Shown piece by piece: positions 1-9,431 of a DNA stretch of 37,216 bases. This stretch comes from Xanthoparmelia taractica (taxonomy: Eukaryota > Ascomycota > Lecanoromycetes > Lecanorales > Parmeliaceae), in assembly GCA_033085395.1 (NCBI GenBank), contig JANQBS010000343.1, positions 1 to 37,216 on the forward strand. Reading direction: 5' to 3'. The notes under the pieces are model-generated. The model saw only the letters and a program-made list of their open reading frames with translations, was not told where the DNA came from and did no database searches. Positions within the stretch are counted from its first letter, which is position 1; every line of letters starts with the position of its first letter. The position numbers and the translations under genes were made by a program.

Positions 1-72
1 ATTTTTTAAAAAAAGTTAAAAAAAAGTTAAAAACGACTATGTTCAACAGATACCACACCTTTCCGACCCGTA

Positions 73-167
73 CTTATAGATATTCCTTCCCAGATAGATA
101 GTTCCTCCCTAGACTTAATTTATTCGTTATACACCACCATTAACTTGTTCTGGTTGTAGTCCTAACA
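73..167 (-). repeat. Terminal fragment of an LTR-like repeat
   Basis: This roughly 95-bp stretch is the reverse complement, with scattered transitions, of 21281-21375. On the minus strand it starts TGTTAGGACTA. The homology stops abruptly at both copies: here it abuts the tail of the copia-type 5' LTR at 167/168, and at 21281 it abuts unrelated AT-rich DNA. A sharp shared edge is expected of a transposon terminus. Bases 1-72 do not match the second copy and include an A/T-rich run. Assignment to an LTR is inference from the TG...CA-type edge. Confidence 0.55.
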
Positions 168-272
168 ATGCTTTCCCAGTAGCCTATATTTTCAATAAGT
201 TATAAGCCCGGTTAGTCTTATTAATAACTAATAGTTAGTCTAATTAGAAACGCTATTATTATTATCAATTCA

Positions 273-1240
273 ATGGCCGAATCAAATTAAGAGATATTCG
301 CTACGTTAGCGTTAGAGACTCTCGACGTCGACGATCTTCTATAGATAGATTTAAACAGCCTAGATTCGATAATATTTAAGATATCTTATATAGGATTCGA
401 ACTTCTAAAGCTTAATAACTATCGTACTTAGACTAATACTTACGAACGATTCTTTCAAGATAGAGGCCTATAGAATATTATATTAAAATTATTATTAAGG
501 CCCATAGCGATTAGAGATCTTATTAGATATCACGAAGAAAAGAGCGAGAAATTAACTATATATAGATTAGTGAATATCTATACTATTAGTTAATTATGTG
601 AAGTCGTTATAATAGAGTTATATTACGAATATAATTACATCGAAAGAGATTTGAGATACGTTGAAGCGTATTTATAGTCTAAGTAGTAAGGGACGTCTCG
701 TGCCCTTACTATTAAATTTCTATAACTATATTAAGAGAAGCAACGAATCGATCGATTAGATATACGCTAAACTAACGGATTTGCGAATAATTATTTATAA
801 TATTACGTCTTAGACCTCACCGTTAGATATCGAAATAGTAATAATAATTATAAACGCTTATTAGAGTGATAAGTACGTTATAATCAAGTATTATTTAGCT
901 TAGAAAAATAATTTAACGACGGCGCTAATAGTAAAATAGCTTCGAGCTATCGAATAGAATCCCCGAATAGAAAGAACGTAGTAGAATACCTTCGCCGTTA
1001 AATTAAGAATTAATTAAAGTAATCAGCAGAGCCCGAATAATTAGAGCAGTGGCGCCCGTCGTAAGAATAAGTTATATATTCGTTACTAACGATATGAGAA
1101 GATAAGATACTATTAAAACGAGTATTAGGCCTTCGAAGAAAGTTCTATATCAAGTAAATAAGAGCATCGAGCGTGTATAGTAATAGAGATAGGTTTAAGA
1201 AAGTTATTCGAGTGACTTATAAGCGAGTTACTGCCTCTTA
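273..1240 (+). pseudogene. gag-like remnant, heavily RIP-mutated
   Basis: From the ATG at 273 the plus strand reads as a continuous protein-like frame whose stops are almost all TAG or TAA, as expected from Gln codons hit by C-to-T change. The 5' part begins MAES and runs about 260 codons. A retroviral-type zinc knuckle follows at 1084-1125 in another frame, so a small indel lies between them. In the knuckle all three Cys positions and the His position of C-x2-C-x4-H-x4-C now read Tyr, each explained by a single G-to-A or C-to-T transition. The knuckle supports a capsid/nucleocapsid role. I do not recognise the N-terminal part. Confidence 0.55.
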
Positions 1241-1279
1241 AAGCCCCTAATGAGATTTCGAGACTCTAAATAGTCTTAG

Positions 1280-1511
1280 AAGTCTTATAGATGTAAATAG
1301 TACGTTTTAGGTTAGGAGGCTAGAGGAAGCGAGTATTTAAAGTCTCATAGATGTGGGTAATACGTTTCAGGCCAGAGGAAGCGAGTGTTTAAAGTCCCAT
1401 AGGTGTGGGCAGTACGTTCTAGGTCAGGAGGTTAGAGGGAGCGAGTGTTTAAAGTCCCATAGGTATGGGTAGTACGTTTCCGACTAGAAGATCAGAGGAA
1501 GCGAGTGTTTA
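1280..1511 (+). repeat. Tandem repeat, four copies of a ~60-bp unit
   Basis: Copies lie at about 1280-1339, 1340-1391 (lacking about 8 bp), 1392-1451 and 1452-1511. Each runs from an AAGTCYCATAG-type start to a GCGAGTGTTTA-type end. The first copy is AT-shifted relative to the later ones (for example AGTCTTATAG against AGTCCCATAG), so the damage fades along the array. It lies in the non-coding 3' half of the retroelement. Confidence 0.85.
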
Positions 1512-1746
1512 AATCCCCGGATAGAGGCAGAGTTACGGGGGAGACGAGACTCTCAGGTTGGCCTAGGTGGCCATACAAGTCAATGGAAGGATCTCTTGCT
1601 GGGCCTTAGTAGCCAGCGAGAAGGTAGGAGAGTCGTTCCCCGAATGAAGGGTCTGCGGGGGGGGATGAAGCCCCCGAGTTGGCCTGCGAGGCCACCTAAA
1701 TAATGGGAGTGTCTCTGCTTGGACATGGGGAATCAAGCGAGACAAT

Positions 1747-1756
1747 GAAGAGGGAG
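1747..1756 (+). other. Polypurine tract of the retroelement
   Basis: GAAGAGGGAG sits directly against the first base of the 3' LTR, where plus-strand DNA synthesis is primed in LTR retrotransposons. It fixes the element as plus-strand oriented. Confidence 0.65.
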
Positions 1757-2021
1757 TGTTGGAATTTGGGGATCAGATTGGAGCTGGTAATTGCCCCGCT
1801 TGATTACTCATGAGGAATATTCGAGAATTGCCCTTGAACTCACCCAGTTTGTATGGGGGTTAGGAGGATTCTCAGGGATAAATACTGGACCATAACCGCC
1901 TTCATGTTTTTCTACTCTATGTTCTCTATGTTCTCTGAGGAGAATCAATTAATAGCCAATCAGATCATTTGATCAGTTGATTAGTCAGCCAATGCTTCCC
2001 CAGTAGCCTGTATTTCCAACA
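1757..2021 (+). repeat. 3' LTR, 265 bp
   Basis: The segment starts TGTTGGAATT and ends ATTTCCAACA, a short inverted repeat typical of LTR ends. It is preceded by a polypurine tract, and its last 31 bp recur at 167-197. Unlike the gag end of the same element it has normal base composition and no visible RIP damage. The 5 bases after it are ATACT; the matching duplication on the other side is not visible because the 5' end of the element is lost. Confidence 0.75.
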
Positions 2022-2644
2022 ATACTCCTATATAAGGCTGTTTTGCATATAAGATACGGTTCCAATCGTGAAAAAAACACTCGACGACATAAGAAGCTAG
2101 GGTCTTATATATCAGATAATACGGTATCCAATAAATACATATGTTCAAGTACGTCGCTTTTTGACTTGCTAGCGCCATTCTGCAAAATATGAATGACTTA
2201 GATAAGAAGCTCGCTCACAAATTAATAGGCAGTCACCAAGCGAAGACCAAGTCTCTTTGCTTTGCTGTGGGGATACAATGATATTGGGTGCTCGACATGG
2301 GTTTCGATCTAGCCCATTGCTGGCCCAGTGGCTCTTCGTCTGGTGGTCCCCAAAGTCTACCTGTTACTTCTAAGTATTTACAGTTAGATATCTCGAGTTT
2401 AAATCTGAGTTTTTTCCTTGCTAATCGACGGCGCCACCAATCTATCTTCGCTGTCGTGGCTTACTCGAGGTACGCTCTGGACGTGGTCCTCTTCCCCAAA
2501 ATATCATCCCCTCAAATCTTGGGGGCAACCAAAGAAAAGCTGGTCCTCTCTCGGAGCAAAGTTGTGGGTATTATCAGAAGCGCACATCTGCTGGTTCTTT
2601 CAAGGTCCAAAATGTGTGAGACTTGCGCATTTCAATACCATGTC
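2022..2644. other. Intergenic, no gene recognised
   Basis: Composition is intermediate between the repeat and the gene island. Short frames on both strands show no family resemblance. The 3' end of the CHAT-domain pseudogene lies just to the right. Confidence 0.5.
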
Positions 2645-3745
2645 TGGCTTGGTGTCTCTTCAGCTGATGAGTGCCCCATTCAAAGCTCTAGCAGCAAGTC
2701 TTTGCTGAACACTGTCGTCAGCAGTCCGAAGAAGCAATTGATTAAATTTCTCTGCCACATGAACGCATTCGTCGTCAATGAACGACCACATGGTTCCAAC
2801 GACGTGAGTAAAGCGGGCCACTTGGAAAGCGCTAGCGATATGAATACCTTCATATGCAAGAGAGGTGTTTGGATTATCCACAGTTTGGCAGGCGGTCAAA
2901 AAAGCAGGGTCTCCTTTGTAGCGACGACGCATTACCTCTCCGGTAGCCAAATGGGCAGTATCCTAAAACCTCTGTACCCCGTTGCCGGGTTTGAACAGTA
3001 TTAGACCACCTTGGAGGGGGTTCTTAGAGTCAGTGTGAGCGTGGCAGGCGCGGTGAAGGATATTGAACGAGGACAGTCGCTTGACAACAGATGCCTTTGT
3101 GGGCTCGGGCATTTTCTCCAATTCAATAAGAGTGACGGTAGTAATTTTCATTGCTAGGTATTCACCATCGACACCATCTAACGAGGAAAATCATGGTGTC
3201 TCTCGCATACCAACAAAGAGCATTTTGGCCTCTTCGTCCGAGAGGCAGGTCGCCTGGTTTCTATATTGTGCGAGTAAACGCACGCTTAGTGCATACAAGG
3301 ACACTAGTAATTCCAGCATGCTCTCAGCAGACTCACCAAGAGCGCTTTTCGCAGCACGGGAAGGTAAGATGCTGGTCCAATACCTATCCACCAACAATAG
3401 GGTTGTTCTTCCTGAGCAATTCTGGCCGCCATTGATGGACTATTTATGACATGTTGAGAAATAGTCTGCTAAAGCCTGGTCAACAGATCCTCTAGCTTCT
3501 TGTTGGTTCGCAAAATGTGTTCCATGTCGTTTGATGTGAAACCATGAGGAAGTCGCAGAGATGTGAACCTCGTCTATCGAAATGTCTCTTTAAACGTGCT
3601 GAGGGTGTATCTGGAAGTGCGATCATAACGATCTCGTGTCGGTCAATGACAAATGCATAATGAACGTCTGAAATTATTAGCACATTCAGTATGATGATTA
3701 AATCGTGGCCAGCTAGATCTTGAAGACTTTCGGCGGTCATTAGAA
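2645..3745 (-). pseudogene. CHAT-domain (caspase-like) protein, broken
   Basis: Read on the minus strand, successive segments match the C-terminal part of fungal CHAT-domain proteins. These are caspase-like proteases usually placed after tetratricopeptide repeats. About 3740-3492 holds the stretch before the CHAT domain (VIDRHEI...ALPDTP). About 3450-3400 reads WWIGIGP in another frame. From 3397 down one frame carries NILHRACHAHTD (with the likely catalytic His) and FLTACQTVDNPN (with the likely catalytic Cys), then EGIHIASAFQVA and THVVGTMW. That frame is interrupted by TGA at 3188-3190, in a TGG position (W to stop), and by TAG at 2960-2962. At least two frameshifts separate the upstream parts. 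The N-terminal region is absent. CHAT proteins are often expanded and variable in filamentous fungi; a role in self/non-self recognition is only a family-level guess. Multi-exon structure could explain some frame changes but not the in-frame stops. Confidence 0.7.
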
Positions 3746-4010
3746 ATTGTACATTTCCTCTAGATAGGATGCTCAGTAGGCATCTAATACGTTATTATGC
3801 GTAGTCTCATCCAATGTTACCAGCTGGTCTTGACATGTGCAATGCTATGACTTTTCCGCAGGATTATATATAGCCAATAAAAAGTTTACGATTGATTTTG
3901 AACGATCTTTGATTCTCTTCACTGTCCGGACAAGAAGTTAGTCGAATGAAAAGAGATTCCAAAATACAAACAGTTGCGACAAGCCAGAAAATCAAAAAAT
4001 GTATGTTAGA
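3746..4010. other. Intergenic between CHAT pseudogene and tRNA relic
   Basis: No frame of interest is seen. Missing 5' parts of the CHAT gene would lie here, but I could not recognise them. Confidence 0.4.
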
Positions 4011-4120
4011 TGCGTCTTACCCGGATCGAACGGGTGACCTTTAGATCTTCAGTCTGTTTGGATATTAGTTGTAACTTGTAAATCTGGTCGTAGTCAAACT
4101 CAACTAACGCTCTCCCAACT
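4011..4120 (-). tRNA. tRNA-Phe(GAA)-like relic, interrupted
   Basis: On the minus strand 4055-4011 carries an anticodon loop CTGAAGA (GAA, Phe), a 5-bp T arm ACCCG-TTCGATC-CGGGT and a 3' acceptor strand ending AAGACGCA. A tRNA-like D arm, AGTTGGGAGAGC, continuing GTTAG, lies upstream at 4120-4104. About 48 nt separate the two parts inside the 5' side of the anticodon stem, and joining them would restore a normal stem. Nuclear tRNA introns lie one base 3' of the anticodon, so this is not a canonical intron position. No 5' acceptor strand pairing with AAGACGC is present. I therefore read it as a tRNA-derived relic or disrupted gene rather than a functional tRNA. Confidence 0.4.
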
Positions 4121-4864
4121 ATTGGGGAATTTAGTAAAAGGTTCCGCAGGTCAGCAATAGACTACTCACCTGAGCCAAAGACGCTCGACATGAAATATAA
4201 CTCAACACATTTTTCAATATATTACAAATTGGTGAGAGTTCAAGACTTGCCTAAGTGCTATTCCATCGGGGCTACATCACGTGCTATTCTCGTCTGACTT
4301 TGCAGAAATATCTCTGGTCATCCCTTCCACATGGCACAATTTTAAAATTACATATACTCTCCATATCGTTCCGTCAAGTCTTACTTCGACTTCGACTGAG
4401 GCAGGTGTCAACGTTTCAAACCAGCATATGCGCAAGGACCCATTCATATTCCAAGGCAATCAATTCAAGACTTGGTCTGGAGAAGCGAATTATCATCTAC
4501 TAATCAGCATGGACTGACAGACACCTTCCATCTTTTACGGTTGAGGCTGGTCACAATTGGTTTGAATATGAATCGTAATATACAGAAGTGCCAGCCAGAG
4601 GCGTCTTGCCATGAAGTTTGTGAGCGCTTGAACGCCGAGCATTTAAGTTTTTGGAAGGGGGAAGTTCAGCTTGGAAATGCGGATGGAACAACTGGGGTGC
4701 ACGATGGGATTGCAAGAGACCAGTAGATAATGTGTCATGTTCTACCGAAAGCTCCACCGGCTCGCTGTACTGGGCTGGGCTGGATGGCAGGATTGTGCCT
4801 TGGACTCGCTCTCTTTGTGGTCTTTGGAGTCGAGAGTCCGTGAGCTGGCTCCCAAAAACCCATG
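4121..4864. other. Intergenic, no gene recognised
   Basis: Several overlapping frames of 60-90 codons occur on both strands, none with recognisable motifs or convincing splice continuity. It serves at least as the 3' flank of the minus-strand gene ending at 4865. Confidence 0.4.
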
Positions 4865-6698
4865 CTAACCTTTCCCTCGCTCCTCACCGATTACCAAAGG
4901 CCATGACTGTCCAGTGAGACGAGCACCTTCCTCCAACTCGGGAGGATGGACCCATGTCTGCTCCGTCTTCTCATATCCCTCATGACTTATGTACTTCACA
5001 GCATCACCTTCTCGACCAGGAAAGGCTCGGGCAGTGAATTGGGTCGTTCCAGGAGGTGCAGCTTGATCCGAAGGGATCTTGGACGCGGTTTCTGCTATGA
5101 CCCAACTGCTACCTCGACCAGGCACTTCTTGGGCACTGATTTCCACGAGCCCACCACCTTCGACGGGCAAGAAATGTCGCGGTGGAAGCACTTCCACATC
5201 CACTACCGGTTGAATCCGGTGGTAAACATCGTGAGTGTGTATCTCGCGGGTAATGACTTCCTCACGAACATGATGAACAGCTCTGTGAATCTTCTCGTGG
5301 ACGACGGCTAAATTAATGAGAATTTAGCATCGGTTCTTGGGACTTGTCAATTCAGGAGCGCGACTGACCTGGTGCCACCGTCTCAACGACCTTGGTGTCA
5401 TAAGTATTAGACTTTGCTCGATCTACAATATCCTGAGCGTCCTGTAGGCCTGTCTGACTTGTGGGAATCGGTCTTGGTCTATTCAGTATGCTGGACGGCT
5501 GCGGAGTGGGATCCGTCTGGCGATCAGTGTACCCATGGCTTACGGCTGCTGGTGTAAATGGTAGAGGTTTGTGGGCATTCTGCTGTCGGCTCTGGCCGGT
5601 CTGAGCCCTCGGTGGTGATGATGCCAGGCCAGATGAGTATGGTGTACTTGTAGACGTGCTAAGTTTCTTTCTGGGAATCGATTTCCGCCTTGCTAAACCT
5701 GCGTCATCCTCGTCTTGGTAATTCGGAGAGTAGTAGGCTTTGGCTCCTGGGTCTGAGGATAAATCCCCGTGAGATGGTTGAGCCATAGAAGCTCTCTGAT
5801 CATCTACTTGGTTAACCTGTCTAATACCAGCGTTGTTTCGTGGAACGTGTTCTCGATTATTAGGAATAGCAACATTTCGAGTAGATTCTTGGTATTGAGG
5901 AGCGGTGTTATTCCGGGAACCGTAGCCTTGGCGTTGAACAATGGTATTGTTCGGTGGAGTATACTCTTGGCGTTGAGAAGATGTATTGGCCCGTGGAGCA
6001 GTTTCAGCGGTGGTGCTATTCTGGGGAATAGATTCCTGGTGTTGAGGAGCTGCATTGCCCGAGGGAGAGTACCCTTGTTCTTGGGCAGCGCTACCTGGAG
6101 CGTACCCTTGGTTTTGATGACTGCCTCTGTTCACATTATATCCTTGGTGGGGCGTACGTGTAGTCGTGATAGTCTGCGTCACGGTTGTTGGCGCTATCTC
6201 AAGGTCAAAAATGGTTGCACATCCTTACCATCATCAGGGGGTCTGACTTTCTACATTACCCAAATTCAGACCCGAAAGATCTTGTGGGAGATTGCGCCTG
6301 CGCCCTTCTTGACCTGCCAAGGACGTTACTGGGCTTTGCTGGTAAAGATCGTCCGACCCAGCTACGATTGGTGGTGAAGTCATGTGGGCAGTGCGCTTCG
6401 CTGCTTCGTGTTGATTCGGGGTAGTTGAGCGATAGGGCACGTTGTGAGAGGTACCAGAGTTACGGCGGCTGCGAGAAACGGAGGACTTGCGCCCCTGCTG
6501 TAGGATGAGCGAGCTGTCGTTTCCTTTGACAGGATAATCTCCAGTTTGGGGAAGTTCGCCCGGCTCTGTTGACTCGTAGCGGGAAGAGCGAAGAGCTGGG
6601 TCACTCCGGTCTGACATGTGCGCTCGCGTACGCTGAGGTGGTAATTCAGCATCGCTATCCTTTCTACGATGAAAAAGCTTTTTCATACGAGACGCCAT
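4865..6698 (-). CDS. Gln/Asn/Ser-rich conserved fungal protein, 568 aa
   Basis: Three exons close in phase: 6698-6260, 6193-5369 and 5307-4865, with introns of 66 and 61 nt (donors GTAATG and GTCAGT, acceptors ATAG and TTTAG). The first 150 residues are basic and Ser/Arg-rich (MASRMKKLFHRRKDSD...). Residues about 155-260 are a degenerate repeat built on Q-x-Q-G/E-Y/S spacers (QGYAPG, QGYSPS, RQEYTPP, RQGYGS). The C-terminal 145 residues look folded, with HEKIHRAVHHVREEV, EIHTHDVYHRIQPV and EVLPPRHFLP. I read this as a conserved fungal C-terminal module with a disordered N-terminal arm, and its biochemical function is unknown to me. It resembles the neighbouring His-rich gene in its V-H-H-V-H/R-E and I-Q-P-V phrases and is transcribed divergently from it. 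The start is the first ATG of an open frame followed by basic residues. No signal peptide or membrane segment is seen. Confidence 0.75.
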
Positions 6699-7578
6699 GA
6701 TTATTTCAAACCTTTCAAGCTGGGAAGGTCAATTTTCACTGATGCTATCAAACCAAGAGAATGCATTGCCGGTCAGTGAACTACCCAGTATCCTGTTACA
6801 ATAGAAGGGATAGAAAAATCTTGGATAGGTAGGGCTAGACCGACGCTGCGATGGGCTCCAAGGCGCTAATATGAAGCGCGGGATGTGCGTCATCGACTCA
6901 TCAAAATGATCCTGCAATTCTTTTCTTTAATCGTTCACTGACGTTTCAGTATGCCCCAGCCACATTTTGGCGATGAATCTACTTTCGTACACCAAAGCAG
7001 AATAGCTTTACGCATAGTTCATTCGGGAGAACGTGTCTTAAAATGATTAGTAGGGTCGATGATTATTATTCCCCTGCACAAGCCGCCATCATAGGGAATC
7101 ATGTCGGAGCAATAATTGGAAAGGCATCGAGGAAGTGCAGATGATTATCCTAGAGAGTTCAGATACTGGCATACCATGTCGAAAAAGGAAACAAGCCCGG
7201 AAAGCCCCTTCTTCTTGATTGGATCTTAAAAGGTGGCGTGAGGCAATGCTGTGACGATAAAGTGCCCGTAGTCAAGCCACCGCTTCTAGCTTCCTGCTTC
7301 CAAAGTAGGTTCGTTGCATCATGCATGGCCAAAGCAGGGAAGAACAAGTCGATCAGATCATTCACTGAAGTTTAAAATTATGATGTAGCGATTCAACCCC
7401 ACCAAAACAAACCTACAATATCTTTGAACTACCACCTCCTTCCTTCCATTCACCTCACCTTGACAACAACAACATCACTCTTCACCCTACCTTCAACACA
7501 TCACCATTCTTCTTCAATCCTCTCATAACAACCTAGCATCATCAGCACCATCTTCATCAACAGCAATAACCCTTTAAA
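6699..7578. promoter_or_regulatory. Shared divergent promoter region, 880 bp
   Basis: This gap lies between the starts of two His-rich fungal genes reading away from each other. The 130 bases before the right-hand start are very rich in C, T and CAACA-type phrases, typical of a fungal 5' leader and of strongly expressed genes. Small frames inside it look non-coding. No operator was identified. Confidence 0.5.
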
Positions 7579-8859
7579 ATGGACAAGGCAAAGACTGCGG
7601 TCAGCGAGTTCATGTGAGTATCAACATTGACTGCCATGGCTTACTGCCACCAGTCTTCTGATCCGTCTTCCCTTAATGCCTTCGTGCGAGCAATAGACTC
7701 TCAGTCTGTCTGCCATTACCCACCTTGTACTCGTCAAATGCCTTCTTCGCCTGTCTTGATCGACCTGTGCTGATTAGAGATTTCTCATTCAGGCACAAGG
7801 CCGGTCATCATGACACCACAGTTCATGAAAAGGTTGCTCCCGCCGTTGTGAACGAGCAAGTCGTCAAGCAGCGTCATGAGGAGGCTCAGACCGCGATTGA
7901 TCGCGAGGTGCACCAAGACCATTACCACACCTCAGTCCAGCCAGTCAAGGATCGTGAGGTTCTACCTGAACAGCATTCCCACCGAATGGCCCCTGTCGAG
8001 CACCGTGAGATTCAACACGGTGACTCGAGCGCCATCAAAGCTCGTCTTGAACAAGAGCGTATGCAGTTCCAAAACACGCGTACGGAAGCAGGCACCAAGG
8101 AGACCCATTCCGTTGCACCAGTCATTGCTGGCGAACACGTGCATCACCATGTTCATGAGGTCAGTGATCTGCCCAGACCCTTACAACACTGCTAACACTT
8201 GCCATAGACCATCCAGCCAGTCGTCCAAAAAGAGACTATCCAGCCATCAGTCGTCCACACTACTGTCCCCATCCATGAGATCCATCAGAACGAGGCCAAG
8301 CACCACGCCGCATCTGCCCTACCCGCCGTCAGCATGGCCGATTTCAAGAAACAAGGTGGAAGCTTAAGCGGCCGTGAAGAGCGCTACGATGGGTTCGAGG
8401 GGGAGCCAAGAGCCGTTGGTAGTGCTCTTGGTGGAGGTTCGTCGACCACCGGTACCTCAAGTTATGACAACACCGGCCTTGACAGCAGCCGTGGCATCAC
8501 TGGCCACCACAGTACTGGCACTGGACATGACAGCTCCCATGGTACGACTGGCCATCACGGCGCTGGCGTTGGACTCGATAGCTCTCGTGGCACCACTAGT
8601 AGCAGTGGGTATGGCAACACCGGCAGTAGCGGATACGACAACACCAGCACCACTACTGGGAAAAAGCCCGGACTCATGTAAGGCCTTTTGCCATTCTTAT
8701 ATTACTCGGAGTACTAACATTATATAGGGACAAGCTCAATCCGTATGTGCATGCTCAAGGTGAACCCTCATCGCTTTGAAAGAGGAGAAAGCTGACTTTG
8801 CAATTAACTACAGAATGAAGGATTCGGATGGAGACGGCAAGCGTGGCGTAGGCAACTAG
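7579..8859 (+). CDS. His-rich allergen/stress-type fungal protein, 310 aa
   Basis: Five exons close in phase: 7579-7613, 7793-8159, 8208-8677, 8728-8742 and 8814-8859. Exon 4 is only 15 nt, flanked by ATAG and GTATGT. The protein has repeated phrases such as VHEKVAPAVV, HQDHYHTSVQPVKDREVLPE, HVHHHVHETIQPVVQKETIQP and HTTVPIHEIH, then MADFKKQGGSLSGREERYDGF. A Gly/Ser/Thr/His low-complexity stretch follows (about residues 215-285, units like GLDSSRGTT and GHH), then a short tail KPGLMDKLNPMKDSDGDGKRGVGN. This pattern matches a widespread ascomycete family commonly annotated as allergen-like and associated with stress or conidia; molecular function is not established. It has no signal peptide and is probably cytosolic and largely disordered. 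The ATG lies at the end of a pyrimidine-rich leader. Confidence 0.82.
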
Positions 8860-9431
8860 ATCAACCAAAGAGCGTTGATGATTCAATGGCTATGCATGAT
8901 AGTTGACACCTTGGTGTGCACATTAAGGGCTGGGAATTGAGGCTATCCGCTCAGGCTTGGCCCGAATTGTGTCCATAGCCCAATACGATTGATACCAGAA
9001 AATGCATAATTTACCCTGGACTTTTCGGTGGCCTGGTTACTTCTTTCCCAATCTTCACTTAATATAGGTTTGCGTGCGCCGCGGTGGATTCTATCCACAC
9101 AAAAGCTTTGTCACATCTCATGCGGTTGAATTTCAATGCTACGTCCCTCGCAATGAAGGGTAATAACTCTGTAGTCTAACGAAGATCATATTTCTTGACG
9201 CCACTCCTCGTCCACGCCGGCCACTTTCCGATATTGGCATAGGTTGACGTATAACAATGCCAATCGCCTATGCCAATGGAATGAACTTCACCTCGCTTGG
9301 GAAACCATGTAATCGTCATTGCATCTGTGCATGAATATCGCGGAGCTTACATTTTGAGAAAGCTTTCGCAGCATCCTACTTCAATACACCTCTCCAGCTT
9401 CTGTAGACTTACAAGCTCCTGGATTCGCCAT
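8860..9431. other. Convergent intergenic region
   Basis: It separates the 3' ends of two convergent genes. It contains an 11-bp perfect inverted repeat at 9233-9243 and 9267-9277 (ATTGGCATAGG and its complement) with a 23-bp spacer. No gene is recognised. Confidence 0.5.

Larger units (their letters stand above)
167..2021 (+). mobile_element. Decayed, internally reduced LTR retrotransposon (copia-type ends)
   Basis: A 31-bp 5' LTR tail (167-197) matches the end of the 3' LTR (1991-2021) with four differences, all C-to-T or G-to-A. Inside lie a plus-strand gag-like frame, a tandem repeat, a purine tract (1747-1756) and the 3' LTR. The interior is about 1.56 kb with no sign of reverse transcriptase or integrase, so this is a deleted or non-autonomous copy. 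The 5' LTR is cut off by the LTR-like fragment at 73-167. The LTR ends TGTTGGAA...TTCCAACA are of the kind common in Ty1/copia elements, but without pol the superfamily is not proven. Confidence 0.65.

Noticed and set aside
1280..1511. CRISPR-like array
   Set aside because: Repeats are contiguous, without unique spacers, and the DNA is fungal.
2288..3004. 238-codon plus-strand open frame
   Set aside because: It lies antisense to the CHAT-domain pseudogene, whose motifs are clear on the minus strand; the plus-strand product has no recognisable features.
4255..4757. Overlapping 60-88 codon frames on both strands
   Set aside because: No motif, no splice continuity and no codon pattern distinguishes any of them from chance.
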